This document shows positions 18,100-27,427 of a DNA stretch of 64,000 nucleotides, piece by piece. The stretch spans positions 31,325 to 95,324 of the forward strand of contig JAJZXU010000002.1 of NCBI GenBank assembly GCA_021806235.1. The letters are read 5' to 3'. Under the pieces are notes generated by a model, which was not told the DNA's origin, did not search any database, and worked only from the letters and a program-made list of their open reading frames with translations. Each line of letters begins with the position of its first letter. The first letter of the stretch is position 1. Both the position numbers and the translations under genes were made by a program. This stretch comes from Thermoplasmata archaeon. GTDB taxonomy: Archaea; Thermoplasmatota; Thermoplasmata; Thermoplasmatales; Thermoplasmataceae.

Positions 18100-19185
18100 T
18101 TATATTAATTTAACCTTATCAACTGTATATTTATTTAAACAGTCCCCATCAATATCAATTCCAATGCCATCATAATCATATGGTTTTATTTCACCGTTAT
18201 TCATACTAAATACGTTTTTGACTATATCATTTTTGAAATATTTCTCATTTGGTGAAGTATCTCCGGGGTAATCCACATTATTTAATGATGCTATAGCCAC
18301 ATTATATGATCTGCCTATACCCGTCTCTAACATACCACCTATCCACGTGTGCCCATTATATTTTTTAACTATATCTATTATTTTTAATGAACTGTAAAAG
18401 CCGCCTACCCTTCCAGGTTTTATATTAATAACCTTGCATGCATCGATTTCAAATGCTTTTTCTGCTTTTTCAGGTGATGTTATAGATTCATCTAAACATA
18501 TTGGCGTACTTATTTCTTTAGCTAATTTGGCATGGTATATCAGGTCATCATGGTATAATGGTTGTTCTAAATATGTTAAATCATATCTATCTATCTTTTT
18601 GATCAAATCGAAATCATTTATTGTATAATCACTATTTGCATCTGCGGTTAAATTTATATCGGGAAAATGATCTCTAACCTCTTTTAATATTTTAATTTCT
18701 TCACCTTTTTTTATCTTTACCTTTATTCTTTTATATTTTTTATTTAAAGCATCCTCTATTTTTTTAACTGTTATATTTATATCATCCATACCTAATGATA
18801 TACCAACATTTGCATATCCTCTTGTTTTTCCTATGTATTTATATAAAGGTTTTTTATTTAATTTTGAATAATAGTCGTACAGTAACATTTCGATGGCCGC
18901 TTTAGCCATATTATTTTCTTTTACAAACTTTATTTTTCCATTGAACTGTTCTATATCAGGCAAATCCTTTAAAACATTAATTAAATAATCTTTTATTATA
19001 TGGAAGACCGTAAAATTATCTTCGGGTCCATAAAAAGGGTTTTCATCCGTTACAGCTTCTGAATATGCCGTTATTCCATTATTAATTAATTTAAGCACCA
19101 GCACATCCTTATTTATATCAGTTCCGAAACTTGTTGTAAATTTGCTTATCAATGGCATTTTCAATTTATAACAATATAATTCCAT
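18100..19185 (-). CDS. Enolase-superfamily enzyme, N-succinylamino-acid racemase / o-succinylbenzoate synthase-like
   Basis: 361 residues of the muconate-lactonizing subgroup. Acid/base lysine is in K-V-K-I-K-K, metal ligands are Asp in D-A-N-S-D-Y, Glu in L-E-Q-P and Asp in L-D-E-S-I, and the second base is Lys in N-I-K-P-G-R-V-G-G. The end segment G-G-M-L-E-T-G-I-G-R-S is shared by OSBS and N-succinylamino-acid racemases. Because an MqnD-like futalosine-pathway protein occurs elsewhere in this window (62.4 kb), a menaquinone MenC role is less likely and racemisation of N-acylated amino acids or dipeptides more likely; this is inference. Confidence 0.8.
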   Translation of the reverse strand: MELYCYKLKMPLISKFTTSFGTDINKDVLVLKLINNGITAYSEAVTDENPFYGPEDNFTVFHIIKDYLINVLKDLPDIEQFNGKIKFVKENNMAKAAIEMLLYDYYSKLNKKPLYKYIGKTRGYANVGISLGMDDINITVKKIEDALNKKYKRIKVKIKKGEEIKILKEVRDHFPDINLTADANSDYTINDFDLIKKIDRYDLTYLEQPLYHDDLIYHAKLAKEISTPICLDESITSPEKAEKAFEIDACKVINIKPGRVGGFYSSLKIIDIVKKYNGHTWIGGMLETGIGRSYNVAIASLNNVDYPGDTSPNEKYFKNDIVKNVFSMNNGEIKPYDYDGIGIDIDGDCLNKYTVDKVKLI

Positions 19186-19464
19186 TATTTATAATAAAAA
19201 CTCCATATAAAAATCTATCCTTAAAAATTACAGAATTTTCCTATATCGGTATTGATAATATATTAATGTATTGCTGGAAAATCTCCCGTTGTAATAACGA
19301 TGAGAAGGAAAATAAGGAAATAGATGGCTATGTACCCATAGCATTTTAATTTTTATTTCTGGTTACATAGTATAATTTATCCACACTATATCACTATTTG
19401 TTCCAACCAATATCTGCAATTTTACAACCTGATAAATGTAATAGGATTTACTTACATTCCTAAA

Positions 19465-19537
19465 TGGGCCCGACCGGATTTGAACCGGTGACCACCGCCT
19501 TGTAAGGGCGGTATCATAACCACTAGACTACGAGCCC
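19465..19537 (-). tRNA. tRNA-Val (TAC)
   Basis: A 73-base cloverleaf on the minus strand: acceptor GGGCTCG/CGGGCCC (one G-T), anticodon stem CCGCC/GGCGG with loop CTTACAA (anticodon TAC), T arm CCGG-TTCAAAT-CCGG, discriminator A. The upstream gap 19186-19464 holds nothing else I can see. Confidence 0.95.
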
Positions 19538-19626
19538 ATAGCACTCAATTGATTAACAACATAATAATTTTTACGTTTATTAATTTATGCCCATAACATT
19601 TTAAATATATAATGTTTATCTAACCA

Positions 19627-20025
19627 ATGGCAGGCAAAATCAAAATTCGTGGAAAAGTATTTTTGGATGGTAAGGAATTAATAAATGCAAATGTATATAT
19701 ACACATAAAGGGGTACTCAAGGGCAAGGGTAACGCACATAGATATTCAGGACCCTGAATTAAGAAAAATTATTCCGCCAAGGCACAGTGATTATCCGGAA
19801 ATATTGTGGGGGGTCAGTACAGTAAATATACCTGTTAAGGACCATAATCTAACAATAATTAACTGTACCCTCGGAAAGTTAATCAAACTGAATGGAAATA
19901 TATACGTTGGTGGAAAGGGTAAGGGCATATTTCTCGGATTACATAAGGAACAGATAAAAAACCTTGAAAACTATGGGTCCTCAATAGGCATAACTCCAAA
20001 AAAATTAAAAAAGAATTTAAAATAA
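19627..20025 (+). CDS. Uncharacterised small protein
   Basis: 132 residues, basic, without membrane spans or known motifs. Alternating hydrophobic strands (K-I-R-G-K-V-F-L-D-G; N-V-Y-I-H-I-K-G-Y) and glycine turns (G-G-K-G-K-G-I-F-L-G) suggest a beta-rich fold. A TATA-like TTTTAAATATATAA lies ~18-25 bases before the ATG, which supports a real leaderless gene. It overlaps the convergent gene by 9 bases. I do not recognise the family. Confidence 0.6.
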   Translation: MAGKIKIRGKVFLDGKELINANVYIHIKGYSRARVTHIDIQDPELRKIIPPRHSDYPEILWGVSTVNIPVKDHNLTIINCTLGKLIKLNGNIYVGGKGKGIFLGLHKEQIKNLENYGSSIGITPKKLKKNLK

Positions 20026-20292
20026 CCCTTTTTTGTATTTCTGTTCTACTTCTATTGCATTTATTTCCCACGTAAGTTTAAATGATTTTACGGTTTCCAT
20101 CAAATGATCTAAACTGTCTGCATTCCATCTGCATACTGCTTCGTTCTCCTTTTCTCCAAGGAATAATTCTTCCAGTTTTAATCCTGCAGGTAATTTCTTT
20201 GTCTTTGCCATATCCATAATCTTTGTTGCGAATCCCATTACATCATCTTTCTGGTTATCCTTCCATTTATGAATTACTATTACCTCAACCAT
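20017..20292 (-). CDS. Uncharacterised 91-residue alpha/beta protein
   Basis: Small soluble protein starting M-V-E-V-I-V-I-H-K-W-K, with a second strand around A-V-C-R-W and a final helix/strand (L-T-W-E-I-N-A-I-E-V-E). The beta-alpha-beta pattern resembles dimeric ferredoxin-like alpha/beta barrel proteins, often found as small hypothetical proteins, but no catalytic motif is visible. TATA-like ATTTAAATAC lies upstream on the minus strand. Function unknown. Confidence 0.6.
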   Translation of the reverse strand: MVEVIVIHKWKDNQKDDVMGFATKIMDMAKTKKLPAGLKLEELFLGEKENEAVCRWNADSLDHLMETVKSFKLTWEINAIEVEQKYKKGLF

Positions 20293-20399
20293 AATAATAT
20301 AATAAATAGAAGTATTTAAATATTAGTCAAATTATTTTTTACTGATTATAAAAAAATCAAAAATATTTAATTAGTATTGTTTATTATTAGTAGATTATC

Positions 20400-22667
20400 T
20401 TGGCTTTAAATTTAATAATTGCAGAGAAAATGGACGCTGGTCGTAGAATATCTTACATATTATCTGATAAAACTTCAAAACAGAAAAGATCAAAAAATAT
20501 AAACTACATAGAATTTGATTCTAACAATGATAGAAATATTATGATTTCACTGAGTGGCCATATTCTGGAAACCGATTTTCCTGAGGAATTCAGGGACTGG
20601 ATAAAATCAGACTTAAATAAATTAATAGATTCAAATATTATATACAATGTAAAAAATAAAAGGGCAGAGACTGCCTTAAAATCCTTCAACGGTATAGATA
20701 AAATAATTATAGCTACCGATTACGATCGTGAGGGGGAATTAATTGGTGTTGAATCATTAAGGTTCATAAATCAGAATAATACACTGATAAAGAGGGCAAA
20801 ATTCAGTGCATTGACATCATCGGAAATCAAAGATGCGTTTAATAATCTGATTGATGTTAATTATGGCCTGGCTGATTCCGCACAGGCAAGGGAAGAGATA
20901 GATTTATTATGGGGAGCAGTTTTAACAAGATTTTTCTCTGTTGCAAGCAATAGATTATGGAAGGATTTCATATCTGTTGGTAGGGTTCAGACACCTACAC
21001 TGGCATTGATAGTCCAGAGAGAGGAGGAAATAACAAATTTTATTCCTAAAAAATATTATGTAATCTCCATATTATTCAATAAAAAATCTGATTTTACCGG
21101 AACATATGAAAAAACCATAGATGATAAAAAACTGGCGGATGAAATTTATAATAAAATCAAGAATCAAAACGGTACAGTGAAATCATATAAAAAAGAAATA
21201 AAGGATGTTTATAAGCCAATACCATTCAGTACAACCGATTTTTTAAGGGAAGCATCAAGAATAGGTGTGACCCCATCAAATGCCATGAAAATAGCCGAAA
21301 AGTTATATATGAGCGGTTTAATCAGTTATCCGAGGACAGATAATACCGTATATCAGAGGTCAATACCATTGAAAAATATAGCAGGCAAATTCAAAAATAC
21401 TGAATTTGATAAGGAGGCCAATATGGTTTTAAACCAGGAAAAAATAATCCCATCAAGAGGGAAAATAGAAACAACCGATCACCCTCCAATATATCCTGTA
21501 TCGGTACCCAAGAATGCACTAACAGGGTCGTACAAAAATATATATGAATTAATTGTAAGAAGATTTTTAGCAACGTTATATAAAAATGCGAAAATTGAAA
21601 AATCCGAGGCCATAATAGATGTCAATGGTTATAATTTCATAGCAAAGGGAGAAAAGATAATAGACAATGGATGGTATGATATTTATAAATACAGGAAATT
21701 AAAGGAGGCCAAATTGCCCGAATTACAGGAAAATGAAATGGTAAGGGCAAAGGAATGGAATATGGATGAAAAATTAACAGAGCCACCAAGAAGATATGAT
21801 GTTGCATCATTATTGAAATTAATGGAATCATTAAATCTGGGAACAAAGAGTACAAGGCATGATATAATACAGAAGTTGAATGACAGGAACTTTGCAACTG
21901 GCAACCCCTTAAAACCCACGCAGTTAGGAATTGGATTTATTAAGGCTGTTAATTCAATAAATTCATCAATAGCAAAACCTGATATGACTGCTGAACTGGA
22001 AAACGAAATGAATTCGATAGCCGAAAACAAAAAGAAATTAGACGATGTTGTAAATGATTCCAGGAAAATGCTTCATGAGGCATTGAATGGATTCCAGAAC
22101 AATAAAGTAGATATAAAAAATACAATTAATGATTATGCCAACAGGGGAGAAATAATGGGTAAATGCCCGGTTGATAATGGTGATATATCGCTGATAAAAT
22201 ACAGAAACTTTTCAAAGGTTAAATGTTCAAATGAGGATTGCAAAATAAATTTCAATTTAAACATTAGTGGATTAATACAGCTAACAGATAAAAGGTGTGA
22301 TGTCTGCTCATTGCCATTGATAAAAATAATAAGAAGGGGACAATCACCGGAGTTGAGGTGTATAGACCCTAATTGTGAATACAATAAAAAGAAATTAACA
22401 TATGGTGAATGTCCATCTGATGGTGGTAATTTAATATTGAGGCAATCGAGATACGGTAAAAGATTTTTGGGCTGTTCAAACTACCCTAAATGCACTGTAA
22501 CATACCCACTGCCACAGAAAGGTTTGATAGTTAACTCCGGTGAAACATGCCCGCATTGCAGTGCACCGTTGCTGATAATGATTAATGGAAAAAGGAAATG
22601 GAAGTTCTGCCCTAATATGAAATGTGAATATAATAAGAAGGATAAACTTGAAAAAAATAAGCAGTGA
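20400..22667 (+). CDS. topA: DNA topoisomerase I (type IA)
   Basis: 755 residues from TTG, close to the start of the Toprim domain (L-I-I-A-E-K). The acidic metal site is A-T-D-Y-D-R-E-G-E near residue 104, the active tyrosine is Tyr310 in S-Y-P-R-T-D-N, and T-x-H-P-P-I follows. The C-terminus carries four cysteine pairs arranged as topoisomerase zinc ribbons (C-P-V ... C-S-N-E-D-C; C-D-V-C ... C-I-D-P-N-C; C-P-S-D ... C-S-N-Y-P-K-C; C-P-H-C ... C-P-N-M-K-C). It relaxes negative supercoils. The TGA stop overlaps the presumed start of the downstream gene. Confidence 0.93.
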   Translation: MALNLIIAEKMDAGRRISYILSDKTSKQKRSKNINYIEFDSNNDRNIMISLSGHILETDFPEEFRDWIKSDLNKLIDSNIIYNVKNKRAETALKSFNGIDKIIIATDYDREGELIGVESLRFINQNNTLIKRAKFSALTSSEIKDAFNNLIDVNYGLADSAQAREEIDLLWGAVLTRFFSVASNRLWKDFISVGRVQTPTLALIVQREEEITNFIPKKYYVISILFNKKSDFTGTYEKTIDDKKLADEIYNKIKNQNGTVKSYKKEIKDVYKPIPFSTTDFLREASRIGVTPSNAMKIAEKLYMSGLISYPRTDNTVYQRSIPLKNIAGKFKNTEFDKEANMVLNQEKIIPSRGKIETTDHPPIYPVSVPKNALTGSYKNIYELIVRRFLATLYKNAKIEKSEAIIDVNGYNFIAKGEKIIDNGWYDIYKYRKLKEAKLPELQENEMVRAKEWNMDEKLTEPPRRYDVASLLKLMESLNLGTKSTRHDIIQKLNDRNFATGNPLKPTQLGIGFIKAVNSINSSIAKPDMTAELENEMNSIAENKKKLDDVVNDSRKMLHEALNGFQNNKVDIKNTINDYANRGEIMGKCPVDNGDISLIKYRNFSKVKCSNEDCKINFNLNISGLIQLTDKRCDVCSLPLIKIIRRGQSPELRCIDPNCEYNKKKLTYGECPSDGGNLILRQSRYGKRFLGCSNYPKCTVTYPLPQKGLIVNSGETCPHCSAPLLIMINGKRKWKFCPNMKCEYNKKDKLEKNKQ

Positions 22668-23502
22668 GATTTTTGGAATAACGTTATTTATACTATCGTC
22701 ATTATTTTCATTATACCTAGCGTTTAATCTATACGGTATACCGTCAATAAGGGCAGAAAGTAGTGGCATAACACTGGTATTTGTCCTGTATTATATAGTT
22801 TTCATGGTGGTTTTTACATTAATTGTATTATATATCATTAAAAAACATGCAAATATCATGAAGGGCATATTTCTTATACTGATAATTTATATGATTTTTG
22901 TTGTTTCATCAATAATTTCAGATATAGTTTCGGTTAATTTAATCGAATATTACCTAATAATAGCATTAATAACAGGCTTCTTTGCATATATGTTAATATT
23001 CAGGAATGAATGGTATATAACGGATGCAGCAGGTTTTATAATGATAGCCGGAGCTGCTTCAATTTTAGGCATTTTGTTAAAAACGTATATAGCCCTTATA
23101 TTATTAATCGTTTTTGCGGTTTACGATTATATATCAGTTTATAAAACCAAGCATATGATTACACTTGCAAAAGCGGCGGTAAATAATAACTATCCTCTAT
23201 TGTTTTTACTGCCGTCAAGCAAAAATTTAAAAATGAAGGACGTTACCTTTGAAAACCGTGGTAAAAATGATATTATTATGCTCGGGTTCGGGGATATGGC
23301 AATACCGGAACTATTTATAGTATCTGCATCAATGTACAATATAAACCATATAGTATTATTTGCATCATTAACAATGGCAGGGGGAATAGCGGCATTAATA
23401 TTCCTGTTCCATTTCAATAACAAGCCAGCTCCTGGACTGCCATATATAAATACCGGTGTGATAATAGGATTTTTAATAGCATTATTAATAATAAGAATTT
23501 AA
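22648..23502 (+). CDS. Presenilin / signal-peptide-peptidase-like intramembrane aspartyl protease
   Basis: About 284 residues with nine hydrophobic spans. Catalytic motifs of the family are in order: Y-D in F-A-V-Y-D-Y-I-S, G-F-G-D-M in the next helix, and P-A-P-G-L-P (the PAL-type motif) in the last. The family cuts substrates within the membrane, with archaeal members (MCMJR1, PSH) being the structural models. Start: TTG 22648 follows AAGGA by 7 bases and is preferred; GTG 22624 is also in frame and would add eight residues. It overlaps the end of topA by 20 bases, so the two are probably cotranscribed. Confidence 0.88.
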   Translation: MKKISSEIFGITLFILSSLFSLYLAFNLYGIPSIRAESSGITLVFVLYYIVFMVVFTLIVLYIIKKHANIMKGIFLILIIYMIFVVSSIISDIVSVNLIEYYLIIALITGFFAYMLIFRNEWYITDAAGFIMIAGAASILGILLKTYIALILLIVFAVYDYISVYKTKHMITLAKAAVNNNYPLLFLLPSSKNLKMKDVTFENRGKNDIIMLGFGDMAIPELFIVSASMYNINHIVLFASLTMAGGIAALIFLFHFNNKPAPGLPYINTGVIIGFLIALLIIRI

Positions 23503-23626
23503 TCCATAAAAATATTGGGCATCCATGGCTAGACCATAACTGTTTTAACAGAATATAATATATGCTATGCCAGGGCTATCAGCAGTTTGCTGTGCCGGGA
23601 ATACTGATACCATGGCATGGTATAAA

Positions 23627-25129
23627 TTAATGTAAAAATACCCTTTTATTCGTGAAGTATAGGGGTATATTATACTCATTTGATCTTTTTATAACATCCT
23701 CATCCCTTATTGATCCACCTGGCTCTATTATGGCATTTATTCCATGTTTATCGCATTCTATAACAGAATCATCGAATGGTATAAATGCATCTGAGGCCAA
23801 AACAGAATCCCTGACATTGCCATTTCCACGGTCTATTGCTATTTTTAAGGCCTCTATTCTGGAGGTCTGCCCTGCTCCGATGCCTACTGTTGTTTTATTT
23901 TTAACCAAAACCATGGCATTGCTTTTTGTATGTGCAACCACCTTCCATGCAAACAACAGATCATTCAATTTTTTATCATCTGCTGCTGTATTGCTTTTTA
24001 ATTCAAGTTTATCATATTTATATGTTAACCTTGTCTGCAGTAATATTCCGCCGGAAACCGATGAAATTGCATAGTCCTTATCCTTCTCCATACTGGATCT
24101 TAATATTCTCAAATTTTTCTTCTTTTTCAGCAAATTTAAAGCATCCTCATCATAATCCGGGGCTATTAAAACCTCAATAAATTTATGTTTCATTTCATCT
24201 GCAGTTCCTAAATCCAGTTTCCTGTTTACAGCAACAACAAACCCATATGCTGACTCCGGATCTGCATTATATGAATTTATAAATGCTTCCTTTAATGTAT
24301 CTGCCGATGACACACCTGATGGAGTTCTATGCTTAACTATAACCGATGTGGTTTCATCAAAATCCTGTACGGTTTCCAGGGCTGCATTGGCATCTAAAAT
24401 ATTATTATATGATAATTCTTTGCCATTCAACTGTATACTATTCGGTATTCCATGTTTGCTATCTATTTTATACATTAATCCCTTCTGATCTGGATTTTCC
24501 CCATATCTTAATGGATATTTACCATAACCATGGATAAAAAACTCATCTGGGCACTCTCCGTTTAGTTTATTATATAGTTTATTATAAATGGCAATATCAT
24601 AATCTGCGGATCTTGAAAAAGCTTTTAATCCTAAATATTCCCTTGTTTTCATTGATATCTCATTATTTTTTTCTATTTCATTCTTAACGTAATCATAGTC
24701 TTCAGGGTCAGATAAAACTATTACATTTTTATAATTCTTTGCTCCAGCCCTAATCAATGACAGTCCACCAATATCTATATTTTCTATCATATTATCAAGG
24801 TTATCTGTTTTCGCCGCCTCCTTAAATGGATATAAATTACATATTAATAAATCAAAATCAAAATAATTATATTTTTTTAATTGCTCCTCACTTTTTTTAT
24901 CCCTCTTTGATAGTAATCCAGAAAATATTGCAGGATGCAATGTTTTTACCCTTCCATCCAGCAAGTCATCAAAGCCGGTTAACGATGAGGAGGATTCTGC
25001 CCTTATGTTATTTTCATTCAGGTATTTCAATGTGCCCCCTGTTGCATAAATTTTATCTATCTTATCCTTTAAAGAGGAAACAAAATCGATTAGGCCATCC
25101 TTATCATAAACACTGATCAATGCTTTCAT
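23627..25129 (-). CDS. purH: Bifunctional AICAR transformylase / IMP cyclohydrolase
   Basis: 500 residues. The N-terminal IMP cyclohydrolase (MGS-like fold) shows S-V-Y-D-K at the start, Y-A-T-G-G-T near 29-34, D-G-R-V-K-T-L-H-P near 58-66 and I-D-I-G-G near 118. The C-terminal AICARFT domain shows R-Y-G-E-N-P-D-Q and K-H-R-T-P-S-G, where Lys-His is catalytic (most enzymes have K-H-x-N-P-C-G; here T and S replace N and C). It catalyses the last two steps of purine synthesis. Full length and complete. Confidence 0.93.
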   Translation of the reverse strand: MKALISVYDKDGLIDFVSSLKDKIDKIYATGGTLKYLNENNIRAESSSSLTGFDDLLDGRVKTLHPAIFSGLLSKRDKKSEEQLKKYNYFDFDLLICNLYPFKEAAKTDNLDNMIENIDIGGLSLIRAGAKNYKNVIVLSDPEDYDYVKNEIEKNNEISMKTREYLGLKAFSRSADYDIAIYNKLYNKLNGECPDEFFIHGYGKYPLRYGENPDQKGLMYKIDSKHGIPNSIQLNGKELSYNNILDANAALETVQDFDETTSVIVKHRTPSGVSSADTLKEAFINSYNADPESAYGFVVAVNRKLDLGTADEMKHKFIEVLIAPDYDEDALNLLKKKKNLRILRSSMEKDKDYAISSVSGGILLQTRLTYKYDKLELKSNTAADDKKLNDLLFAWKVVAHTKSNAMVLVKNKTTVGIGAGQTSRIEALKIAIDRGNGNVRDSVLASDAFIPFDDSVIECDKHGINAIIEPGGSIRDEDVIKRSNEYNIPLYFTNKRVFLH

Positions 25130-25263
25130 ATTACTTTATTAAAACTTATAATAAAAATTTATTGATATCTGTTAATAATTACCTGAAGTAATAATTTTTA
25201 GTAAACAGTAATTTATTAACCATCAATACAAAACATTTAAAAACAAATATTAATAAGACCATC

Positions 25264-26478
25264 ATGGAGTCACAGTTAAAAGTTGATAGAAACATACAGG
25301 TGGAGGCCATACAGCAGAGCCCTACAGCAAGCAGGGAAGTTGAAATAGTTGAGAGAAAAGGTATTGGTCATCCAGATAGTGTTTCCGATGGAATAGCAGA
25401 AGCAGTTAGCAGGTCTTTAAGCAAATATTATATTAAAAATTACGGGAGAATTTTGCATCATAATACAGATCAGGTAGAGGTAGTTGGAGGCCAATCAGAC
25501 CCGAAATTTAAGGGCGGCAATATTCTGGAACCTACATACATATTACTGAGTGGAAGGGCAACTGCCTCTGTTGGAAACGACAGGATACCTGTAAAATCCC
25601 TATCAATAAAGGCGGCAAAGGATTATTTAAGTGAACATTTTCCAGATTTAGATATTGATTCAGATATAATGTTGGATTCAAGAATAGGAAACGGGTCAAT
25701 TGATTTAAAGGGTTTATATGATACACAGAAATTTAAGGCAAACGATACATCGTTTGGGGTTGGGTTTGCACCATTTACTGACACAGAAAGACTTGTAAAA
25801 CTAACAGAAAATTACATAAATGGGGATTTAAAAAAGTCACTGCCACAAATTGGTTATGATATAAAGGTTATGGGATTCAGGAGAAACAAAACAATAAATC
25901 TAACGGTAGCAGCAGCATACGTTGATAAACATGTAAATAATGCCGATGAATACTTCTCAATCAAGGAGGAACTAACAGAGAAAATAAAGGATAATGCATC
26001 AAAATATACGAATTATGATGTAAATGTATTTGTAAACACAGGAGATTTAAAGGACGACAGTGTTTATTATTTAACAGTAACCGGTTTATCAATGGAAAAT
26101 GGCGATGACGGCTCTGTTGGAAGGGGTAACAGGGTAACAGGATTGATAACACCATACAGGCCAATGAGCATGGAGGCGGCTGCGGGCAAAAATCCAGTCA
26201 CACACGTTGGAAAATTATACAATGTATTATCAAATATAATAGCTGACAAAATTGTAAAGGAAGAAGGCGGGGATATTAAGGAAGTTCTTGTAAGAATTGT
26301 TTCACAGATTGGTAGACCAGTGGATGAGCCACACGCCGCTTCATTGCAGGTTATATATGCCAATAACGTCGACCCATCAAAGCATAAAAGCAATATAAGA
26401 GCAATAGCAGACGATAGACTGGCGCATATATCAGATTTAACAAATATGTTTGTTGAGGGAAAAGCAGAGGTATTTTAA
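25264..26478 (+). CDS. mat: Archaeal S-adenosylmethionine synthetase
   Basis: 404 residues of the archaeal AdoMet synthase family, distinct from bacterial MetK. Landmarks are V-E-R-K-G-I-G-H-P-D-S near 29-39, H-H-N-T-D near 65, G-N-G-S-I-D-L near 142, G-F-A-P and G-R-G-N-R-V-T-G-L-I-T. Makes SAM from methionine and ATP; it supplies the radical-SAM and methylation enzymes and, through polyamines, the MTA used by mtnP in this window. A TATA-like TTTAAAAACAAA lies ~25 bases before the ATG. Confidence 0.93.
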   Translation: MESQLKVDRNIQVEAIQQSPTASREVEIVERKGIGHPDSVSDGIAEAVSRSLSKYYIKNYGRILHHNTDQVEVVGGQSDPKFKGGNILEPTYILLSGRATASVGNDRIPVKSLSIKAAKDYLSEHFPDLDIDSDIMLDSRIGNGSIDLKGLYDTQKFKANDTSFGVGFAPFTDTERLVKLTENYINGDLKKSLPQIGYDIKVMGFRRNKTINLTVAAAYVDKHVNNADEYFSIKEELTEKIKDNASKYTNYDVNVFVNTGDLKDDSVYYLTVTGLSMENGDDGSVGRGNRVTGLITPYRPMSMEAAAGKNPVTHVGKLYNVLSNIIADKIVKEEGGDIKEVLVRIVSQIGRPVDEPHAASLQVIYANNVDPSKHKSNIRAIADDRLAHISDLTNMFVEGKAEVF

Positions 26479-26481
26479 ATT

Positions 26482-26940
26482 TTATATTATTTTCCACATC
26501 AAATATGCATCAGATAAATCCGAATAATAATTTTTTAATGTAGAAATTGTAGAAAATCCATTTTTTTTATAAAATTTTATTGCATTCTCATTGTCTGTCC
26601 TGACTTCAAGCCTTACTGTTGACAATCCTGCATTTAGCATAACCTTTGTAATTCCATCCAGTAAACTTAACCCTATTCCATTATTTCTAAAATTCTTTTC
26701 AACGGCAAACAACAGTATTCTCCCCTCAGTTCCGGAATACTTTGACCCCACAACAAAGCCCGAAATAGATTCAAAATTATCGTAAACTAAAAAGGCTTCG
26801 GGCCACGACCTGTACAGGTCAAGAATTAAAGATTTTGTGTAGTATTCTGATAATGAGCACTTTATTATTTCCATTACCTTTTCTGCATCCCTTATCTCGA
26901 ATTTCCTGACAAAACCAAAAAATGTATTGTTAACAGCCAT
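26482..26940 (-). CDS. rimI: GNAT N-acetyltransferase, RimI-like
   Basis: 152 residues with a GNAT fold. The acetyl-CoA pyrophosphate loop R-N-N-G-I-G-L-S-L-L lies near 91-100, with an upstream strand I-L-L-F-A-V, the R-L-E-V-R-T-D-N-E-N-A segment near 115-125, and F-Y-K-K-N-G-F, matching RimI/NatA-type enzymes that acetylate protein N-termini. Convergent with mat, 3 bases apart. Confidence 0.85.
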   Translation of the reverse strand: MAVNNTFFGFVRKFEIRDAEKVMEIIKCSLSEYYTKSLILDLYRSWPEAFLVYDNFESISGFVVGSKYSGTEGRILLFAVEKNFRNNGIGLSLLDGITKVMLNAGLSTVRLEVRTDNENAIKFYKKNGFSTISTLKNYYSDLSDAYLMWKII

Positions 26941-27025
26941 ATTATATTAAACAATACATTATATTAAAATATTATAATTTTTTTATATTTTCACAGGGAC
27001 ATTAATAGAAAATTGTAAAATATTT

Positions 27026-27427
27026 TTAAACTACATACCTGGGTATTACAAGCATTGCAAAGAACAGGTTGAACAGTACTATGGATGCCATAGCTACATA
27101 TAAATAGTTTTTATCCTCAAGGAATGATACCCAGCCTATGAAAACAACAGTTATAGGTGTGAATATTAAAACCCATAAACCGACAGTTATGAAATATAAG
27201 CCGTCCAGGGAGGTCAGGCCATTCGGTATATTGGATAATGAGATTCTTGCAGAATCTATATGGTGATGGTATGCATAATTATATGATGATAACTGGCTTA
27301 ATGTAACTCCATCACCGCCATTTTTCAGAAACATTATTAACACACCTGTTACAAGGAATGATACGCTTATAATAACACCTGCTTTCAGGAAATAACTTAT
27401 AATTACCTCATCATCATGATTTTTCAT
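27026..27427 (-). CDS. DUF1634 membrane protein
   Basis: 133 residues with three spans (about 12-33, 70-96, 101-130). DUF1634 proteins usually sit beside TauE/SafE-type permeases, as here: its ATG overlaps the permease stop by 4 bases (ATGA), implying translational coupling. It is probably an accessory subunit of the transporter; no catalytic motif is visible. Confidence 0.78.
   Translation of the reverse strand: MKNHDDEVIISYFLKAGVIISVSFLVTGVLIMFLKNGGDGVTLSQLSSYNYAYHHHIDSARISLSNIPNGLTSLDGLYFITVGLWVLIFTPITVVFIGWVSFLEDKNYLYVAMASIVLFNLFFAMLVIPRYVV

Noticed and set aside
14376..18100. Genomic island integrated at tRNA-Ile
   Set aside because: The ATPase and GtrA genes are compositionally distinct and follow the tRNA, but I found no repeated tRNA 3' end and no integrase.
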